The notes under the pieces: generated by a model
The model's input: the letters and a program-made list of their open reading frames with translations, nothing else
Told to the model about the DNA's origin: nothing
The model's database searches: none
Source: Trichomonas tenax
Lineage: Eukaryota; Parabasalia; Trichomonadida; Trichomonadidae
Direction: 5' to 3'
Assembly: GCA_023091735.1 (NCBI GenBank)
Contig: JALKBU010001225.1
Location: 1-14,276, forward strand
Length of the DNA stretch: 14,276 nt
Part shown: piece after piece, positions 1 through 8,600 of the stretch
How positions within the stretch are numbered: the first letter of the stretch is position 1
Layout of the letters: the number at the start of each line of letters is the position of its first letter
Position numbers and translations under genes: made by a program

Positions 1-146
1 AGGTTGAGGCGGTCGCGCTCTTCCTTTGTGAAACCTGTGCCCTTAGAGAGGTCACCATCCTGAAGGAGGGTCATGCCTGTCTTCTGGACTGGAAGCTTGC
101 TGAGGCAGATATTGCGGACTGGGAGGCAGACTGATGTTGTGAGCAT
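1..146 (-). CDS. NAD-dependent malic enzyme, hydrogenosomal, N-terminal fragment
   Basis: Only the first 48 codons are present; the gene runs off the left edge. Malic enzyme oxidatively decarboxylates malate to pyruvate and CO2, and in trichomonads it feeds hydrogenosomal energy metabolism. The ATG is the reverse complement of 144-146 and the frame is open to the edge. The first residues, MLTTSVCLPVRN, have the look of a trichomonad hydrogenosomal presequence: a Met-Leu start, Ser/Thr content, and an Arg two residues before the likely cleavage point. Then comes a segment (GMTLLQDGDLSKGTGFTKEE, followed by RDRLN) that resembles the start of the mature malic enzyme, where the family has an N-terminal 'KGTAF(T)xEER' block. 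A TCACTTT initiator lies 14 bases upstream. T. vaginalis malic enzymes are also described as the AP65 surface-protein family. The catalytic domain lies outside the window, so the identity rests on about 48 residues. Confidence 0.82.
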   Translation of the reverse strand, partial: MLTTSVCLPVRNICLSKLPVQKTGMTLLQDGDLSKGTGFTKEERDRLN

Positions 147-153
147 CTTTTAA

Positions 154-162
154 CCAAAGTGA
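154..162 (-). promoter_or_regulatory. Initiator (Inr) of the malic enzyme gene
   Basis: On the minus strand the sequence reads TCACTTTGG, matching the trichomonad initiator TCA(+1)Py(T/A). The predicted start A is at 160, giving a 14-base 5' UTR before the ATG at 146. Such short leaders are typical of trichomonad mRNAs. It is the same core found before the genes at 1201 and 5638. Confidence 0.75.
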
Positions 163-275
163 AGTAATATATCTTTTCAAAAACAACACACTGAATTGTT
201 TATCATCCAAACTTTTCACTCCATATATCTCCAGGAGTTATATATTTAGTATGTTTTTTAGCAGATTTTTTGTGC

Positions 276-282
276 TATCGTC
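276..282. promoter_or_regulatory. Possible Myb recognition element (TATCGTC)
   Basis: TATCGTC on the plus strand (GACGATA on the minus) lies about 115-120 bases upstream of the malic enzyme start site. From memory, the T. vaginalis ap65-1 malic enzyme promoter is controlled by Myb proteins binding TAACGA- and TATCGT-type elements. A 7-base match in AT-rich spacer is weak evidence, and I see no second clear element nearer the start site. Confidence 0.3.
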
Positions 283-300
283 CGACCACTTGGGCATAAG

Positions 301-320
301 ATTCTATGTGCTCATAGAAT
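301..320. repeat. Perfect inverted repeat, 8-bp stem and 4-base loop
   Basis: ATTCTATG at 301-308 and CATAGAAT at 313-320 are exact reverse complements around the loop TGCT. It lies about 140 bases upstream of the malic enzyme start site. Its function is unknown. Chance hairpins occur in AT-rich DNA, though this one is perfect and includes G/C pairs. Confidence 0.6.
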
Positions 321-960
321 AATTATTTCTATCGGTTTTTTTGTATTTCTTTTAAAACTTATGTTATTCAGCTTTGCTTAGTCTAAATATTAATATTTTG
401 GGTTCCAAATTCTGTTCACTAATAAGGTTAAATTTGAATGGAGCTCGAAAGAACTCCTAATTTTACAATGTTGCTTAAGTGTAGTATAATTCTGAAGTTT
501 TGTGATAATGTAACTAAAAAAGGTTATTTTTCTATAGCGCTATTTTTTAATTCAAAAGTGTTTAATATGATGTAATAAATTAGTGTAAGGAAAGTAATTC
601 AATTTGTAGTGTAAAATCTAAAAATTGCCATGTAAAATTTTATATGATATTATTGTTTTGCCTGTCAAATCGATGTTCAAATACATTTGAGAATCAATGC
701 AAAGTGCACCGTGCAGTAAGGTCTCATATGCATGATTGTTATCTGAAAAAATCATCAATATTCAAATGTTTCGAAAACAAAATTTCGATATTCTGGCAAA
801 AGAATATATTTTAGAGCCAATGAGTAGTGCACAACGTACTTGCTTCTCATGTATGTATAATATAACCAAGATACAAATTTTCTGCTTTCTTAAAAGAATC
901 GTTGGGATATATACAATATTTTGCGGCCAATTCACACAGGGTTGCGCTGCAAAAACATCG

Positions 961-1057
961 TTGTTCTGATACTTTTGTCCTATAGGATATTAAGTTTTGA
1001 TATCCATGAGAAATATTTCAATCGCATTGTTCTGATATTCTTGAGAAATACTTCAAT
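961..1057. repeat. Imperfect direct duplication
   Basis: TTGTTCTGATA occurs at 961-971 and again at 1027-1037. Each copy is followed by a second matching block: TGAGAAATATTTCAAT at 1007-1022 and TGAGAAATACTTCAAT at 1042-1057, with one mismatch. The order is conserved but the spacing differs (35 bases between blocks in the first copy, 4 in the second). This suggests a duplicated unit that later gained or lost about 31 bases. Confidence 0.6.
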
Positions 1058-1185
1058 AATCAATTACTAAAGAGCAGCGCTACTAAATTGATTTTGTGTA
1101 TGTGTATACTTTGTGCAATCGAAACAAATAATTGCAATTTATCATGTAAAAATTTATTTGTCAGATAATTAAAATCTGGATTTTG

Positions 1186-1194
1186 TCACTTTTC
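1186..1194 (+). promoter_or_regulatory. Initiator (Inr) of the ER membrane protein gene
   Basis: TCACTTTTC fits the trichomonad initiator, with the start A at 1188 and the first ATG at 1201. This leaves a 5' UTR of about 13 bases. It decides the start codon: the frame extends upstream only to a TTG at 1183, which would lie before the transcription start. Confidence 0.72.
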
Positions 1195-1200
1195 TTTAAA

Positions 1201-1848
1201 ATGTTCTTCTCTTTGTTTTCACATTGTGTCAGTGTTAACAGGACAATGGACCTCGCTGTGTTCGCGAGGGGTCTTTGGAACGCCACCGGTGGATATGTAG
1301 ACCAGTACGGTGTTTTTCATCCACTTAATTTTTTATATAATATAACATTGACACCATCAGTTGAAAACAACCAGACTCTCACTGGTGTTCTCAAGGGAAT
1401 AGAGCCGAACATGAGCATAATTGTCCGCATTGATAACAAGACGCACACATTCGCAATCGAAAATAACTACGCTCCAGGTTTCACAAAGATATTATGCGAG
1501 GCACAGATGATATATGGAAAGAGAAATCTTCCTCACGCTTACGGAAAGTGGATTAACAGTAGCCAAACATTCAAAATGATTGTATATTCATTCCAATCGT
1601 TCGAATTACAAGTTTTCAGACCAGATCGTAATATAACATCTGTTTACAGATTCTTTAAGACACCACCACCGCAAATTCCTTCTGTTTGGAGTGCTGTTAG
1701 AATTCCATTGTTCTTCGGATTCTTTATCATAGCTTATAAGCTCATTGAGACGAGAGAGATCCTCACAGAACAAAGATCGAAGAAAAGAAAGAATGATAAA
1801 ACAGAAAACAAAGCTGAAGCTCCAAAGTCAGATAAAAAGAATGACTAA
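1201..1848 (+). CDS. Predicted ER-retained single-pass membrane protein, function unknown
   Basis: The product has 215 residues. Residues 1-12 (MFFSLFSHCVSV) are hydrophobic and could be a short signal peptide. Residues about 15-160 look like a beta-rich luminal domain. Eight N-x-S/T sequons lie in the part before the membrane segment, including N13, N27, N47, N57, N70 and N79, and none lies after it. A hydrophobic stretch follows at about 168-182 (IPLFFGFFIIAYKLI), preceded by a Pro-rich strand. The tail is Lys-rich and ends in KKND, a canonical KKxx COPI retrieval signal with lysines at -4 and -3. Together these indicate a type I ER membrane protein. The layout resembles EMC7 or EMC10 of the ER membrane complex, but I cannot support that by motif. 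The membrane span is short, with R167 at its edge. The start is set by the initiator at 1186; an in-frame ATG at 1246 would lose the signal peptide. Confidence 0.8.
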   Translation: MFFSLFSHCVSVNRTMDLAVFARGLWNATGGYVDQYGVFHPLNFLYNITLTPSVENNQTLTGVLKGIEPNMSIIVRIDNKTHTFAIENNYAPGFTKILCEAQMIYGKRNLPHAYGKWINSSQTFKMIVYSFQSFELQVFRPDRNITSVYRFFKTPPPQIPSVWSAVRIPLFFGFFIIAYKLIETREILTEQRSKKRKNDKTENKAEAPKSDKKND

Positions 1849-1851
1849 TCC

Positions 1852-1874
1852 CCAAACATATAGTCAATGTTTGG
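1852..1874 (+). repeat. 3' UTR hairpin, 8-bp stem
   Basis: CCAAACAT (1852-1859) and ATGTTTGG (1867-1874) are exact reverse complements separated by 7 bases. The hairpin begins four bases after the stop of the ER membrane protein gene, so it would lie in its 3' UTR. The role is unknown. Confidence 0.6.
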
Positions 1875-1881
1875 CCCATCA

Positions 1882-1895
1882 TACTTTATAAAGTA
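1882..1895 (+). terminator. Poly(A) signal TAAA inside a 14-bp palindrome
   Basis: TACTTTATAAAGTA is a perfect 14-base palindrome. It contains TAAA at 1889-1892, the poly(A) signal known for trichomonads, 41 bases after the stop at 1848. More TAAA copies follow at 1899-1902 and 1904-1907. Which copy is used cannot be told from sequence. Confidence 0.5.
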
Positions 1896-2280
1896 GTATA
1901 AAATAAAGCTATTAAATATTCTTTTTTAAAACCAATAACAGTAACTTATTCATTCCACGCACATCAAACGTGTTTATAATTTTTCTAATAATAATGATAT
2001 TATAAATTTGAAAATAAATTAAGATATTCAAACCAAAAGGCAATAGGAAAATAGCAAAGCAATGGCTCATTGCTGAGAAAAATTGCCAAAATCATAACGG
2101 ATTTGGTATATGAAAACAAATTAACATTCCTTTCTTGAATCATTTGGTGTTAAACGCATAAGATATCTCACTTCCCAAATAACCGATGACTGCGAATCCA
2201 TGAGAGGCTATTATGTAATTGAGTTGTCGAAAATGAAAAAACATCAAAATTTAAAATTTACATGTTAGATTTGCACTTTT
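1896..2280. other. Intergenic spacer
   Basis: AT-rich DNA with no convincing coding frame. It holds a small hairpin at 2058-2074, where AGCAATG and CATTGCT flank GCT. Near its right end, GCACTTTT at 2273-2280 looks like the TCACTTTT initiator with one base changed, immediately before the open frame of the broken gene. Confidence 0.6.
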
Positions 2281-4257
2281 GTGCTGACACAAAAATTACA
2301 TGACAAATATTTTATATCACATGTCAACAAAGATCTTTTTTCAAAAATGAGTAATCCTCCTCTCAGAAAGAGGAGAGTTATTCCAAAGAAGTCAGGTGAT
2401 GAACTGACGCCTCAGTCATCCTCAGATTCGTTGATTTTGTCGCCAAATGAAACAACAAAATCAGAAATCGCATCAAATTTGCCAAAACATAACGATGACT
2501 TGGTCACAACAACGTACCAAGCTGACCCCAAAACAGGAACCGTCATACAGACAACACATTGAAAGATGCTTGTTAAAAAGAAAGTGAGAGTTGGACAAAC
2601 TGCTGAAAAAGTCATTCCTGTAGATTTTTCCAACCTCACAAGTAACATAAAGCCGATAGTTGCTGTGCCAAATATCACAATTGCGCCAGAAACAAATAAT
2701 CCAACATCAAAAGTTCCAACTCCTTTGTTTAATAAAGAAATATCATTAGAACAGATGGTATGAATCGATGATGAAGATGAAGACTTCGAAAATATTGATG
2801 TTGAGAAGATAACAGCTTTAGAAATGCAAAAATTACTTACATCAAGTCATATTCAAGAAATTCGTGACCAATTCAATGAGAAAATGGCACAGCGTGAAAA
2901 TTAATACAACTCCACACGCACAATGAAGAAAGTTGAAGAAACTAAAAAACTTGGAAGTGTTTTCAAGTCATTTTCTTCAAACTTAGCGAACATTTCGAAA
3001 GTAGTCAACGATCAAGCCAATAACCTTTCTTCCTTCGCAGACAATCTCAATTATTCAACAATTGGTAACGATTATTTTTGCTTTCAAACGAATTCTATAA
3101 TGAATCGTTTAATTCTAACAACACATACACCAGATCACTCGATAAATCATATAATGAGTTATTTGGAAATGTTAATGAAGTTTTAATCGAAGTTATTCAG
3201 AAACAGCTTGGATTTGAAAACATGAAGATTGGTGAAAAACCAGAACAGATAGAAATAGATCTCGTTACCGAACTTAAGAGCTCATTAAATCAATCAAGGA
3301 AAAAGATATCTCGCGAAATTGCTATTATCGATTTATCGCAAAAAATGGCACACGTTATGTTCTCTTTAGTTTCAACTTTACTTTTGACAGGTCTTTCATC
3401 CACGAATTTCAAAGATTTAATTATTACTGTTCGTGATGAGATCAAAACTCTTCATATTTACTCAGCCCTTGACAACAATTTGGTCAAACCTGTCGACAGT
3501 ATACTTGAAGAACCAATTCATCCAGGAAGAAAAGGTTCTCTTGTTACAATATACAATTTGCTCAGAAGAAATGCACTTTCACAATTCATTTTAACGATTT
3601 CGAACTCACTGCAACTATCGTCGAAATTTTACCATCGAGACGCTCCGATTGTTAATACTACAATTTGTTTGCAAATGATTTCGATAATTGAGGAAATGGA
3701 AGCTTCAAGATTCAACGGAGAGTTAAATTTCGATCATCTTACAAACATTATGCCAACTACATCTACACGTTTCTTATCAAGATTCAGAAATACAATGGTT
3801 AAATACAACAAACTACAAACACAGTCGATTTTAGCATCAGAAGATGTTTCTTCCGATGTTGAGAAACTTGTTTTTGATTGCATGAATCTTATTGGACAAT
3901 TTTTACTTTCTGGAAAGAATTCGAAATTATCTGCTGATATAATTTGGTCATTTATTAGTAATTGCGCGAATAAGGAAATCAATCACTCGTACTGGCCAAA
4001 GATTGAATTATTGATCAATAAGAGAAAGAATACTTTACATTCTTCAAGATTCAACAAAGTTTTATAGATTTATTGTTGATTGCTTCAACGACGGATTATT
4101 GTCATACATATTCCCGCTTTTATCAGAATGTGGCATTTCACAGTGTGTGATGCTCACAGATCGAGAAACAGTTCTAAGATCTTCATATAGTATGCTTCCA
4201 CTTGCAAAGGCATGGAAATTCGATGTTGATACTGTCTCAGAAATGATTGAACAATAG
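2281..4257 (+). pseudogene. Decayed RUN-domain-like gene with three stops and two frameshifts
   Basis: One protein-like reading continues from 2347 (ATG, MSNPPLRKRR) or a little earlier to a TAG at 4255-4257. It is broken by in-frame TGA at 2560, TGA at 2761 and TAA at 2902. A frameshift follows at about 3071-3080, where a five-T run fits if one T was lost, and another at about 4056-4065, where an extra base fits. The N-terminus is basic and Ser/Thr-rich, then comes an acidic stretch after 2764 (IDDEDEDFENIDVEK), then a helical middle region. The last part, about 3860-4245, resembles a RUN domain by pattern: a DCMNLIGQFLLSGK block, a WSF block, then RFIVDCFNDGLLSYIF and a terminal LPLAKAWKFDVDTV. 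RUN domains bind small GTPases in vesicle traffic. The second frameshift cuts this domain. A TAAA follows the final stop directly. Other genes here end in TAA and TGA, so stop-codon reassignment is unlikely. Confidence 0.72.
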
Positions 4258-4261
4258 TAAA
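4258..4261 (+). terminator. TAAA poly(A) signal after the broken gene
   Basis: TAAA directly follows the TAG at 4255-4257. A trichomonad poly(A) signal in the expected position supports 4257 as the ancestral gene end. Confidence 0.45.
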
Positions 4262-4583
4262 CATGTTTAATTTTAAATCAAAATATTTCTCGAAATTTTT
4301 CTTTATTTGAACAAATTTTCTTCCACAAACAGCAATAATGTATGATTTTACTTATAAATTTATGTCTATAAGCTCAAGAAATGGATATTTTTAACGAATT
4401 AGAAAACTATAATCAGCTATCAATGATATTCATGAGATTTTGTTAATAGGATATGTATTATGTTGAATAAAATAGATGTTTTGCTTATTCAGAATTTGAA
4501 TATAATAATTTTTTGATGAAATATTTTAATTACAAAAAGAAAAAAAGAAGAAAAACGAAAAAAATCCACGTTTAAAATTGCAA
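4262..4583. other. Intergenic spacer with a purine tract
   Basis: No open frame of note. Positions 4534-4564 are purines with a single C at 4556, just ahead of the coiled-coil gene. No TCA(C/T) initiator lies close to that gene's ATG; the nearest resemblance is TCCACGTTTA at 4565-4574. Confidence 0.6.
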
Positions 4584-5162
4584 ATGAGTATCAGCGAAAC
4601 TCGCGAAAAACGATATGCGGATGCAAAACATATGTGGGATGACGATTATTTCGACAAAAATCCATACAAGAACTCGATAAAGACGGTAAATGCTGAAAGT
4701 TTGTACATATTTCAACTAAATTCGGAATATAAAGAAGCAAAATCCAAAACAGGCGAAATTACCAAACAAGCTGGAGAGCACGTCAAAAAATTAGAAGAAA
4801 AAGCACAATTTTACAGTGAAGAAGTCAAAAATTTAGAGATGAAATTAGAGAACTACAAGACAAAGCGAAAAGAATTCAAAACATCAGTTGAGTCGGAAAT
4901 CAAAACAGACAATAAGACATTCGACAAAGCAGAATCTGTTTTAGAAGAGAGAATTTCCGCGGCAAATTCTACCATCGCGTCATTGACGGAACAAATCAAC
5001 GCACTCGAGAAACAAGTTACTCTGAGAATGCCTGAGGCTCAGGAACTCCTCATTCAATTACGTGCTCTATTAGCAACACAATCTAAAGAATTATTCGTGT
5101 TAGAGAAGAAGTTCAAGCGTGAAACCTCTGGCCGTGTTAGTGATACAAAGTCAAAGCTTTAA
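4584..5162 (+). CDS. Coiled-coil protein of unknown function
   Basis: The product has 192 residues from the ATG at 4584; the frame extends two codons further to a TTG, which is not a likely start. Residues 1-50 are polar, with an acidic aromatic patch (MWDDDYFDKNPYKN). Residues about 55-180 are almost entirely charged and helical, with heptad-like Leu/Ile/Val spacing (for example VKKLEEKA, VKNLEMKLENY, ITKQ, LTEQINALEKQV, LIQLRALLATQ), which indicates a long coiled coil. There is no signal peptide, membrane segment or catalytic motif. Such proteins in trichomonads are often cytoskeletal or scaffold components, but nothing here shows that. TAAA at 5192-5195, 30 bases after the stop, fits a poly(A) signal. 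I do not recognise a named family. Confidence 0.75.
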   Translation: MSISETREKRYADAKHMWDDDYFDKNPYKNSIKTVNAESLYIFQLNSEYKEAKSKTGEITKQAGEHVKKLEEKAQFYSEEVKNLEMKLENYKTKRKEFKTSVESEIKTDNKTFDKAESVLEERISAANSTIASLTEQINALEKQVTLRMPEAQELLIQLRALLATQSKELFVLEKKFKRETSGRVSDTKSKL

Positions 5163-5191
5163 TTTTGAAATTATATCTTCGTGAAGTATTT

Positions 5192-5195
5192 TAAA
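5192..5195 (+). terminator. TAAA poly(A) signal of the coiled-coil gene
   Basis: TAAA lies 30 bases after the stop codon at 5160-5162, within the usual short 3' UTR of trichomonad mRNAs. Confidence 0.4.
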
Positions 5196-5608
5196 CTGCA
5201 ATTGTAATGTTGTTAAAGAATGTTGTTTATCTGCTTACAAATATCTTATTTACAGCTTGCTAATAACTATAATTCTTTTTTCAAATATTTAATGAAATTT
5301 ATTATTTCTGTGTTTAACTTCATTGGCACATACAAAACTAACACCACAAAGATAATCTATTGATTTATAGAGAGAATGAGTTAAGTGCAATTATATCTGG
5401 AATATTTTAATTATAAGTGCAATACTTTTGATTTTGAGGTGACTCTTTGAGGAATTGAGAAATCCACATTCAAAGTTGTCTGAGAATGAATTTGATGATA
5501 ATCTGACAACAAATGTTTGTAATGTTTTCAAAAATGGCAAATAATGCCACTATACAATTTACACGACAAATCTTCCATTAAATTTGACAAATTTCAGAAT
5601 TAATTCCG
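5196..5608. other. Intergenic spacer upstream of the deubiquitinase gene
   Basis: AT-rich, with stops in all frames. It contains a small inverted repeat TGGCA-AATAA-TGCCA near 5534-5550. I see no repeats, RNA gene or further coding sequence. Confidence 0.6.
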
Positions 5609-5617
5609 TCACTTTTA
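5609..5617 (+). promoter_or_regulatory. Initiator (Inr) of the deubiquitinase gene
   Basis: TCACTTTTA matches the trichomonad initiator. The start A is at 5611, and the ATG at 5638 follows after a 27-base AT-rich leader with no earlier ATG. The first eight bases are identical to the initiator before the gene at 1201. Confidence 0.75.
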
Positions 5618-5637
5618 CAAATATTTTAAATATATAA

Positions 5638-8600
5638 ATGAATGAGGGCAACTTTATATTTCCAACAGAAACAGAAGTGAATAACAAGCTCAAAGAACCA
5701 ACCCTCAACGCAGAATTCGTTAATACGATAAATGAAGCTCTCGCGAAGATAATTGGGCTAAATTCACGTCAGCCACCTCAAAAATCGAACACTTTTATCG
5801 AAAAACTCGTACCATCAGTTTTATCAGCGATAGTTATCGACAAAAAGCTGCCTTCTGATCTCGAGAACCTCGCACCTACGTTTTTGCACAATTACGTTCA
5901 AGTTATATCCATTATCGACTTTACAGGAAAATTGTTCGGTGGCATTGCTAACGTTATGCCACAGGAGTACCACGAGTTTAAAGCATTCGAGTTTACTCCA
6001 TCGAATTCCAATAATCTTATCGAAGTCGCAAGTTTGGATGAGTTTTTGCAGCCATTTGTCAAAGATTTCGGCGTTTTTCAGCGAACTATGCTCGAAGAAG
6101 TATATAATACTAAATTACTCCCAAGTTTCTTCGAATATTGCAAATCTGATCAATTAACAACTTCAACGATTTCTGGATTTATTCAGTTCATTCGTTGCAT
6201 GTTCAACTTGGTGCAGCCCACAATGGCGAGTTCTGTGTTAGAACAAGTTGTTGATAAATTCGTTCCCCATTTAATGAACAATCCGGATCTTCAGATTGGA
6301 CCTCACTTTATTTTCGAGTTGACAACGCTTTTTCCAAATGTCGTTGATACGCTTATACCGCCACTTTGTGAAATATCAAAGAAACAAACAACTTCGCAAT
6401 CAATAATTCAAAGCATCATCGAAAAATTACCTCAATCGCTCGAATCCGAAATAGTGAAGAATACAGTCATCGATATTCTTGCTCAGCCGTGGTCATCGAA
6501 ACATCCAAAATTAATGCAATCTTTGGCCGCATTTTTGCCTAAAATTGGAAAAAACGTTCCATTTACAGCTGTGGATATCCTTAAGCTCATTTCTCAGAAG
6601 AATGCTTTCGATGAATTTCACTCTGCGACAGTTAATAACTTAATTCAAAATCTTAAAGAACCAGCCGATCCTATTGCAGAATATTTAGTTACTTCGGACC
6701 ATTTCAACGCTCGTATAATTATTTCTTTGATTGACGTTATCAATCCAACAAATCCACTTTCATCTGTTTTATTCGAACGTTTAATGCGCGATCAAGATAA
6801 ATTATCATCGGCCAACATGAAATCGTTAACAATGAACGAAAATTTACATCAGTACATAAATCATGCTTTAGAAAATGTCGAAAATATTCACATGATTAAA
6901 GAAATCGCTCATTTCTACAAGAACGCGTCATACCTCAAAGATACAAGCAATTTCCTATTAAAGCTTGCGAATATTTCAATTACAAAGCCAGAATTGTTGC
7001 CTTATTTGGATATGTTCTCTAATTTGATTTTTAATATCGATATCAAGAATCTTCTCATCACGATGTTCAAAATGATCCTTCAAAGCATGTTTGACGCAAA
7101 ACTCTATGTTCCTCCAGGTTTGATTCGCATTCTCTCGCATTGGCTTGCACAAGCAGACTCTGTTCCTGAGAAAGAGATCATTGCACTTCTTTCTAAAGTT
7201 GATTATTCAAACTGCCCATCGACACTTCCAATTTTGATTGATATTGTTGTCCAAAGAGCTGTTGAGAAAGATCTTATCGAGCAATTCATTTTCAAGATCG
7301 TTACAGACACTGTTAAACCAAAGCTCGCAAAATGGGTTGTCAGTCTCTTCTTCAGGACAGTCCATCAGAAGTCTGATCTCGTTCACAAGATTGTTGAGCT
7401 TCTCATTAAGCATCTTTCTGATTCAAACAAGGCAGAGAACGCCGCAAGAATGATTTATGAATGCGTTCTCTATGAAAGCGATTTCTTCGAATGTAAGTCT
7501 CCGCAAGCTTTGTCACAGCAGTTCTATGTCAAAGAAATGCTCAAGAAGATCACACTCACGTTCCATCCGTTCCATTCAACACGTCACTTGTACTGGAAAG
7601 TTGGAAAGGATACAAATCAGCCATTAACAAGCTTCGATTTGTTCATGGAAGAGAATGGTGCAGAAATTCCAATTCTCTATGGAATGCCAATGACAGATTT
7701 CGCTTTCGCAGCATCTAAGAGAATCAAACTTCTCACAAAACCAGCTGAAAATCCTTCAAGAGTTCACATTGAGCCTATTTTTACAAAGAAACTCGCTCAA
7801 GTCGGTATCGAAGCTATGATGAAGATGCTTGATTTCATTACACCCGCATCAGAAGGAATTTTCCAAGTTTTGATGCTTCTTACACCAATTCCAAAGCTCG
7901 AACCTACAACATCACTCCAAAAGGTCGTTGCTGGACATGTTATCAGTCCAATAGAATTCGTTGGAAGCTCTAAAGTTCTTCCATATGCAATTGCACTCAC
8001 TGACAAACCTCTTACGAATGATGAAGCACAAGGAATCATCGAAGTTCTTGTTATGTCACCGTTGGATCATATCTCGATGAGTATTGTTGCGAAGTATTTA
8101 CCAAAGCTCGTTCCAGAGTTCACATTTACTACAGATATTGTCAGACGCGGTTTAATCATGTGCAGGAGTGTTCCTTGCAGAGAAGTTTTATGTGAGCTTG
8201 CAAAGAAGACATCTGTTCCTGAACCATTCGTCGCTTCCATGCCAGATGCAATCAAACCAGCAAACAGAGCACAAACACGGCAGTTCTTCGAAGCTATTAA
8301 ATCATTCAAACTTGCAGGTGAAGTATTCTCACAGTTCTTCGAGGATTTGGTTCAGTACGAAGAATCATATTTCTCAGAACCAGATGAAACATTGATTCAA
8401 CTTCTTTCTTTGATCCCTAAGACAGACAAAAACGTTGAGCTTGTTATCAAGCGTCTATTGATGATGCCAACAGTCAGCAAACCCGATGCTCCATTCATTT
8501 TATCACGTGATGCACGCGAAGCTGCTTTTTCATTCCTTCAAACAAGCCAAGCAACAGCAACAATTCTTAGTAAGGTTGATCTTCTTCCTCCTGTTCCATC

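Larger units (their letters stand above)
163..1185. other. AT-rich intergenic spacer between divergent genes
   Basis: About 1 kb separates the divergent malic enzyme and ER membrane protein genes and should contain both promoters. It is very AT-rich with many stops in all frames. It holds a possible Myb site (276-282), a perfect hairpin (301-320) and an imperfect duplication (961-1057). An open frame at 736-969 begins at a TTG; its first ATG is at 766 and would give 67 residues. It has no recognisable motif and no TCA(C/T)(A/T) initiator just upstream, so I do not call it a gene. Confidence 0.7.

Noticed and set aside
736..969. 67-77 residue open frame in the left spacer
   Set aside because: It starts at TTG, has no consensus initiator close upstream of the ATG at 766, and shows no motif or compositional sign of coding.
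2412..2678. Minus-strand open frame of 88 codons
   Set aside because: It lies opposite the decayed gene and shows no start context or recognisable domain; it is a shadow of the plus strand.
2758..2910. Possible intron whose removal would delete two stops (GTATGA at 2758)
   Set aside because: The region between reads as a clear acidic and then helical protein segment. The 3' end lacks the trichomonad ACTAACACACAG branch/acceptor motif, and the other stop and both frameshifts would remain.
2281..4257. Stop-codon reassignment or recoding to explain the in-frame stops
   Set aside because: Both TGA and TAA interrupt this frame, while neighbouring intact genes end in TAA and TGA. Two frameshifts are also needed.
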